A DNA stretch of 64,000 nucleotides from NCBI RefSeq assembly GCF_013371465.1, contig NZ_JABWDU010000003.1:868001-932000 (forward strand). Direction: 5' to 3'. A model generated the notes under the pieces. The model was given only the letters and a program-made list of their open reading frames with translations, was not told where the DNA came from and ran no database searches. Shown here in pieces: positions 59,708 to 64,000 of this stretch (position 1 is its first letter; each line of letters begins with the position of its first letter). The translations under genes were made by a program, and so were the position numbers. The stretch is from Ensifer oleiphilus (GTDB lineage Bacteria; Pseudomonadota; Alphaproteobacteria; Rhizobiales; Rhizobiaceae).

Positions 59708-61498
59708 ATGAAACGTTTTTCGGTAGCCTTCGGCTCCGAGGCCAAGGCTGTGCGCGACGCAATGTCCCGCTCCCAGGCGATGATCGAGTTCGACCTCACC
59801 GGCCGGATCCTGGATGCGAACGCGAACTTCTGCGCCGTCTTGGGCTACGAGCTTGGGGAGATCGTGGGGCAACACCATCGGCTCTTTGTCGACCCGGTCG
59901 AAGCGGCATCGGCCGACTATCGCGCCTTCTGGGCAAAGCTTGCCCGCGGCGAATTCGACCGCCGACAGTACAAACGCGTCGGCAAGGGCGGCAAGGAGAT
60001 CTGGATTGAAGCGTCGTACAATCCGGTCTTCAGAGCCGGCAAGCCCTACAAGGTTATCAAGCTTGCAACCGATATCACCGAACACAAGCGCCGGAGTGCG
60101 GAAGATGCCGGCAAGCTTGCCGCACTTTCGCGAGCGCAGGCTGTCATCGAATTCACGACATCAGGTGAAATCCTGGCCGCCAACGAGAACTTCCTGGCGA
60201 CACTCGGCTACGCGCTTTGCGAAATCCAGGGCAGACACCATTCGATGTTCTGCGACCCGGACTACACCGCCAGCGAGGCTTATCGCCGCTTCTGGCAGAG
60301 GCTGGCCAGTGGCGAGTTCGTGACCGACGAATTCATGCGGCTCGGCAAGGGCGGCCGCAAGGTGTACATCCAGGCGTCCTACAATCCGATTTTCGACATG
60401 AACGGCAAGGTGTTCAAGGTGGTGAAGTTCGCAACCGACGTCACCGGTCGTGTCAGCAACGTGGAGGTACTTGCCCGTGCATTGCAATCCCTCTCCGATG
60501 GCGACCTGACGCAAACCCTGGATACGGCGTTCATCCCGACACTCGACACGCTGCGGGTCGACTTCAACACAGCGGCTGCCAAGCTGAAGAACGCGATGCA
60601 GACCGTCGCCGAAAACGCGAGCGCGATTGCAGTAGGTGCGCAGCAGGTTCGCGCTGCCTGCGATGATCTGTCGAAACGCACGGAACAACAGGCGGCATCG
60701 GTCGAAGAAACGGCCGCGGCTCTCGAAGAGATCACCACCACGGTCAGCGATTCCAGCCGGCGCGCGGAGGACGCCGGAGAGCTGGTGCGCAAGACCCGCC
60801 AGAACGCTGAACAGTCCGGCTCGGTGATGCGCAGCGCCGTCGAGGCGATGGGACGGATAGAGAGCTCATCGGCAGAGATCTCCAACATTATCGGCGTCAT
60901 AGACGAAATCGCATTCCAGACCAACCTGCTGGCGCTCAACGCCGGCGTGGAAGCCGCCCGCGCTGGCGATGCCGGCAAGGGCTTTGCCGTCGTGGCGCAG
61001 GAGGTGCGCGAACTCGCCCAGCGCTCGGCAAAGGCCGCCAAGGAAATCAAGGCTTTGATCACCGCATCCAACGGTCACGTGAAGAACGGCGCAACGCTTG
61101 TCGGGCAGACAGGAGCGGTGCTCGAAGAGATCGTCACGCAGGTCCTTCAAGTCAATGGCAATGTCGCAGCCATCGTCGACGCATCGAAGGAGCAGGCGAC
61201 GGGCCTGAAGGAGATCAATCAGGCCGTCAACGTCATGGATCAGGGCACGCAACAGAACGCCGCAATGGTCGAGGCGTCTACTGCCGCCGCCCGTCGTCTG
61301 TCGAGCGAAGCCGACGCCCTTTTCCAGCTCCTCAGTCAGTTCAATATTGGTGCGAACACCACATCCAAAGAGGCTGCCCGGGGTGTCGCGGCGACCCTGT
61401 CGAGACCCGCCTTGCTCCCCGCGCGCAGCGCGGCTGCGAGAATGACCGCGGCCGTTCGTGGCAATGTAGTGCTCGCCGATGACTGGAGAGAATTCTGA
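59708..61498 (+). CDS. Soluble PAS-PAS methyl-accepting chemotaxis protein
   Basis: A 596-aa receptor without membrane helices. Two PAS domains (about 20-125 and 143-245), both with an FDxxGxIxxAN-like start and DITEHK/DVTGRV ends; then a signalling domain with the hairpin tip DEIAFQTNLLALNAGVEAAR. It ends in DWREF, a W-x-x-F pentapeptide like the tether that recruits CheR/CheB. ATG 59708 has AAAGGA upstream. It probably senses redox, O2 or an aromatic-type signal through PAS cofactors. Confidence 0.93.
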   Translation: MKRFSVAFGSEAKAVRDAMSRSQAMIEFDLTGRILDANANFCAVLGYELGEIVGQHHRLFVDPVEAASADYRAFWAKLARGEFDRRQYKRVGKGGKEIWIEASYNPVFRAGKPYKVIKLATDITEHKRRSAEDAGKLAALSRAQAVIEFTTSGEILAANENFLATLGYALCEIQGRHHSMFCDPDYTASEAYRRFWQRLASGEFVTDEFMRLGKGGRKVYIQASYNPIFDMNGKVFKVVKFATDVTGRVSNVEVLARALQSLSDGDLTQTLDTAFIPTLDTLRVDFNTAAAKLKNAMQTVAENASAIAVGAQQVRAACDDLSKRTEQQAASVEETAAALEEITTTVSDSSRRAEDAGELVRKTRQNAEQSGSVMRSAVEAMGRIESSSAEISNIIGVIDEIAFQTNLLALNAGVEAARAGDAGKGFAVVAQEVRELAQRSAKAAKEIKALITASNGHVKNGATLVGQTGAVLEEIVTQVLQVNGNVAAIVDASKEQATGLKEINQAVNVMDQGTQQNAAMVEASTAAARRLSSEADALFQLLSQFNIGANTTSKEAARGVAATLSRPALLPARSAAARMTAAVRGNVVLADDWREF

Positions 61499-61560
61499 TC
61501 ATATCCGAGGTTCGCACCGGCCACGCCGTTTCATGATTTGACGAGCAATTCAGGAGAGGA

Positions 61561-62520
61561 ATGCACAAGCGAATACGACGACATCAGGTCCGGCTCGGCA
61601 TGTTCGTCGAGGAGCTTGAAGGCGGGACCACGGCAGCGGGCCTGCGGCGCGGCTTCCTGTTGAGTACGGAGCTGGAGGTTGATCGTGTCCGTGCCAGCAA
61701 TGTCATCAGTGTTCTCATCGACGTGCAGAAAGGTTGCGACATTGCCGGCCGAACACGGGACGCGCCGCCTTTCGGCAGTGCGGCCCGGAGCGCTATTACC
61801 GCTGCCGAAACCAGGGCGGTTTCGCGAACGATCGATCAAACGAAACACCTGCTCGCCGGCGTGTTTACCGATGCCCGCATGGGCGGAACGGTTGCGCTCG
61901 GCCAGGCGGAGGAAGCCGTCGAGAAAATCGCGTCGGCCGTAGAGCACAACCCGATCGCCTTGATCGGCATCAGCCGACTGAAGAAGAAGGACGAATACAC
62001 TTTCCTGCATTCGATCGCCGTCAGCGGTTTGATGGTCCATTTTGGTCGCTGGTTGAAGCTCGACGAACGCGCTGTTCAGATCCTGGGATTGAGCGGATTG
62101 CTTCACGATATCGGCAAGCTGCTGTTGCCGAAGGGGCTGCTGAACAAGACGGAACGGCTTGACGATCAGGAGATCGCGCAAATTCGCACACACACCCGGC
62201 GAGGCTACGACCTGCTCAGCGCCAATGGCGACGTCGATGAGACGGTGCTGGATGTTTGTCTTCATCATCACGAGCATGCCGACGGCGGCGGCTACCCCGA
62301 CCGTCTTCGCGGCGACCAGCTCAGCATGCCGGTGCGGATTGCTGCCATTTGCGACGTCTATGACGCTATGACGACGCTCCGGCCCTATAAGCGCGCGTGG
62401 ACACCTGCCGAGACGGTTCAGATGATGTTTGGCTCGAGGGGCCATTTCGACCGCGAACTTCTCTGCGAATTTGTCGAAAGCCTGGAACCATTCCTTCGGC
62501 TGAAGCCTTCAAGTCCGTAG
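61561..62520 (+). CDS. HD-GYP domain protein (cyclic-di-GMP phosphodiesterase)
   Basis: A 319-aa protein with a DUF3391-like N terminus (RHQVRLGMFVEEL) and an HD-GYP domain: His182-Asp183 (LLHDIGK), HHHEHADGGGYP (235-246), and ICDVYDAMTTLRPYK. All core metal residues are visible, so it is probably an active c-di-GMP phosphodiesterase. AGGAGAGGA precedes its ATG, 62 bases after the chemoreceptor stop. Confidence 0.94.
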   Translation: MHKRIRRHQVRLGMFVEELEGGTTAAGLRRGFLLSTELEVDRVRASNVISVLIDVQKGCDIAGRTRDAPPFGSAARSAITAAETRAVSRTIDQTKHLLAGVFTDARMGGTVALGQAEEAVEKIASAVEHNPIALIGISRLKKKDEYTFLHSIAVSGLMVHFGRWLKLDERAVQILGLSGLLHDIGKLLLPKGLLNKTERLDDQEIAQIRTHTRRGYDLLSANGDVDETVLDVCLHHHEHADGGGYPDRLRGDQLSMPVRIAAICDVYDAMTTLRPYKRAWTPAETVQMMFGSRGHFDRELLCEFVESLEPFLRLKPSSP

Positions 62521-62625
62521 TCTGCGCGCCGATCCGGCCATATAGTCGCGGCGAGGCCCATGCCAGACACCATCCCACGGTTGCTTGGATGAGCAAAAAC
62601 CCACGGCGCAAAAGGGAGCTGCTTC

Positions 62626-63012
62626 ATGTACTACGCCATCCTCGCCTATCACGAAGAGGGAGTGGTCGAATCCTGGTCGAAGGAAGAAGACGCCGCGTTG
62701 ATGACCGACCTTCTGCAGGTCAACGATCGCCTCGTGCGCGAAAAATCCTTGGGTCCGGCGGCACGGCTTGGCCCCACGGAGCGCGCCGTGACGCTGAGAG
62801 GCAATGGCGAAGGTATCGTCATCGATGGCCCCTTTGCCGAAACCAAGGAGCAGTTGCTCGGCTTCTACGTCGTGGACTTTCCAACGCTTGAGGCAGCCGT
62901 TGCCGCGGCCCGCGAACTGCGCCGCGCCAACCCGACTGCGGTCTATGAAATCCGGCCGATTTCGCTGTTTCTTCCCGGTGCGCCGCTGGGATTCACGGAG
63001 CAGCAATCGTAA
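62626..63012 (+). CDS. YCII/DGPF-domain protein
   Basis: A 128-aa YCII-related protein: MYYAILAYHEEGVVESWSKE, IVIDGPFAETKEQLLGFYVVD (DGPF motif) and AAARELRRANPTAVYEIRPI. Function unknown; such proteins often accompany ECF sigma factors, none of which is seen here. Confidence 0.9.
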   Translation: MYYAILAYHEEGVVESWSKEEDAALMTDLLQVNDRLVREKSLGPAARLGPTERAVTLRGNGEGIVIDGPFAETKEQLLGFYVVDFPTLEAAVAAARELRRANPTAVYEIRPISLFLPGAPLGFTEQQS

Positions 63013-63034
63013 GTCATAACTTACGGTAAACGAC

Positions 63035-63059
63035 GGGGCTCTCCGGGATGGAGAGCCCC
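63035..63059. terminator. Bidirectional terminator
   Basis: GGGGCTCTC / GAGAGCCCC stem with a 7-base loop between convergent YCII and YczE-like genes. Confidence 0.85.
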
Positions 63060-63084
63060 TTCTGTTGCACCTGCGGTGCCTATC

Positions 63085-63795
63085 CTACTTGGCGGCCGGC
63101 TCGAGCCCACTCGATGAGGGAGCGGTTTTCCTCGCCTGCATCTTCTTGTAGAGGAAGAAATAGAGCCTGATGTACTGGCCGACCAGGACTGCATTGAGCA
63201 CAGTGCCTTCGCGGATGAAGGGGATGTCAGCCAGGAAGGCGAGACCGATGCCGGCCGACACGACCAGCAGCGCGCAGTCATAGCCGGTCTTGATATTGCC
63301 CCACTTCCAGCCTGTGCGCTTGCAGAGCGTGTTCACGAACATGTCCATCGGCATGAGCACCAGGTTGGCCCGGATCATCAGGAACAGGCCATAGGCGAGC
63401 GCCGCGTCCGCGAACACGAGAAGAGCGACCTTCGCATAGTAGACGTCGAGCTTGACAAACTCGGTCATGCTCAGATTGAAATCGAGGAACACCGCGAGCG
63501 CAAAGGCCGGAAGCAGCGATGCGAAGCTCTTCAACCTGAAATCCTTGGGTAGCACCAGATAGGTCAGTGCCAGCATGATCAGTTCGGTGATGAAATTGTA
63601 GGTGCCCTGGCTCAACGGCGGATAGACCAGCGTCATGGTCCGCGTCAGACTGCTCAGCGGCGACACACCGATACCGGCTCGGATCGCCAGGCTGACCCCG
63701 AAGGTGAGCACGTAAATGCCCACCACATACATGATCCATCGCCTGGTCAGGCTGCCGGTATCGACGATTTCGGCCTCGTCCGTCTTCTGTCCCAT
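63085..63795 (-). CDS. YczE/YitT-like membrane protein
   Basis: A 236-aa protein of five to six helices: RWIMYVVGIYVLTFGVSLAI, AGIGVSPLSSLTRTM, LIMLALTYLVLPKDFRLK and MPMDMFVNTLCKRTGWKWGNIKTGYD. This pattern fits the YczE/DUF6198 family, function unknown. Its ATG overlaps the stop of an upstream open frame (TAATG), so it is the second gene of an operon. Confidence 0.85.
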   Translation of the reverse strand: MGQKTDEAEIVDTGSLTRRWIMYVVGIYVLTFGVSLAIRAGIGVSPLSSLTRTMTLVYPPLSQGTYNFITELIMLALTYLVLPKDFRLKSFASLLPAFALAVFLDFNLSMTEFVKLDVYYAKVALLVFADAALAYGLFLMIRANLVLMPMDMFVNTLCKRTGWKWGNIKTGYDCALLVVSAGIGLAFLADIPFIREGTVLNAVLVGQYIRLYFFLYKKMQARKTAPSSSGLEPAAK

Positions 63796-64000
63796 TACTT
63801 TCCTCCCCAGATGTTCTGTTGCCCTTTCGCTACCGCCATTTCAACGGCTGCGGGCATGTCGTGTCGTGATTTCGTGGATGTCCCGGACTCCTCTCGGTCG
63901 ATCCACGCGCCCTCATCGACAGGCGCCACAGCGCCTGCCTCGTTCCCTCCACCGGCCATCAGGCCATCAATCGGAACCTGTGCAGCGAGATGAACAGGCT
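63795..64000 (-). CDS. C-terminal end of an unidentified gene cut by the window edge
   Basis: An open frame enters from the right edge and ends at TAA (63795-63797), which overlaps the ATG of the YczE-like gene. About 67 residues are visible (end: VEMAVAKGQQNIWGGK). No domain is recognised. The overlap suggests a real gene in the same operon. Confidence 0.45.
   Translation of the reverse strand, partial: PVHLAAQVPIDGLMAGGGNEAGAVAPVDEGAWIDREESGTSTKSRHDMPAAVEMAVAKGQQNIWGGK

Noticed and set aside
1-64000. CRISPR arrays, tRNA or rRNA genes, insertion sequences, phage genes
   Set aside because: Looked for repeated spacers, transposase or integrase motifs and tRNA-like folds; none was recognised by eye. 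A tRNAscan or ISfinder search would be decisive.

Overview
The window is GC-rich, densely coded and typical of a Rhizobiaceae (Sinorhizobium/Ensifer-like) accessory replicon. It carries a full nirK/nor denitrification island followed by three sugar- or solute-uptake/catabolic islands, each with its own regulator. The organism assignment is an inference from gene families and from the gene order nirV-nirK-nnrS...hemN-norDQBC-norEF-nnrU; no replication, rRNA or tRNA gene is present to fix it. I found no CRISPR array, prophage or insertion sequence.

1-15 kb, denitrification. nirV (cut by the left edge) and nirK are on the minus strand and nnrS diverges from them. A four-gene minus operon (DUF2249, a 12-TM-like membrane protein, DUF2249, DUF59) and hemN follow, then norD-norQ-norB-norC and norF-norE on the minus strand, a 53-aa membrane peptide, a hemerythrin-like protein and nnrU. 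TTGCG-N4-CGCAA-type or related FNR/NnrR dyads lie at 2246, 6353, 6401, 12654, 13585 and 13855.

15-20.5 kb, anaerobic quinone module. ubiX and ubiD (minus) and ubiT-ubiU-ubiV plus an unknown 130-aa gene (plus) diverge from a TTGAC-N4-GACAA site. They would supply ubiquinone without O2 to the denitrification chain. A solitary tatA follows; NirK has a Tat-type signal.

20.9-32.1 kb, SorC-controlled pentose-phosphate-like island. A SorC-family regulator and an RbsA/RbsC/RbsB-type ABC transporter accompany mtnK-mtnA-transketolase N half-transketolase C half-RuBisCO-like protein. The regulator promoter and the divergent transporter/mtnK promoter share a TGTCA-N5-TGACA operator. No carboxylase, dioxygenase or MtnB/C/D enzyme is present. 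The set suggests an unusual route that isomerises a C5-modified ribose and then cleaves it with a transketolase; this is the best candidate for an undescribed pathway in the window.

32-35 kb. An MFS exporter, a broken GNAT acetyltransferase gene, and a 61-aa gene with a strong Shine-Dalgarno sequence.

35-48.4 kb, catabolic island under IclR and GntR regulators. It has a CitE-like lyase, a GlcG/HbpS protein, an NMT1-type ABC transporter with an embedded VOC dioxygenase-like gene, a FAH-family hydrolase, a GST, a nitroreductase-like reductase, a RidA deaminase-like protein, a DapA-like aldolase, an alpha/beta hydrolase, a second VOC protein and a D-2-hydroxyacid dehydrogenase. TTGCATACA-type motifs recur in three promoters, suggesting one GntR regulon. 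The set resembles a ring-cleavage pathway for an aromatic or N-heterocyclic compound.

48.7-57.6 kb. An orphan sugar-type binding protein, then a minus operon of ROK repressor, M20 peptidase/deacylase, two tandem paralogous binding proteins, permease, a YhfX-like PLP protein and a single-domain ATPase.

57.8-64 kb. A Tat-signal alpha/beta hydrolase, a remnant of a glycerate-kinase (MOFRL) gene, a soluble two-PAS chemoreceptor with a C-terminal CheR-tether motif, an HD-GYP protein, a YCII protein and a YczE/YitT-like membrane protein.
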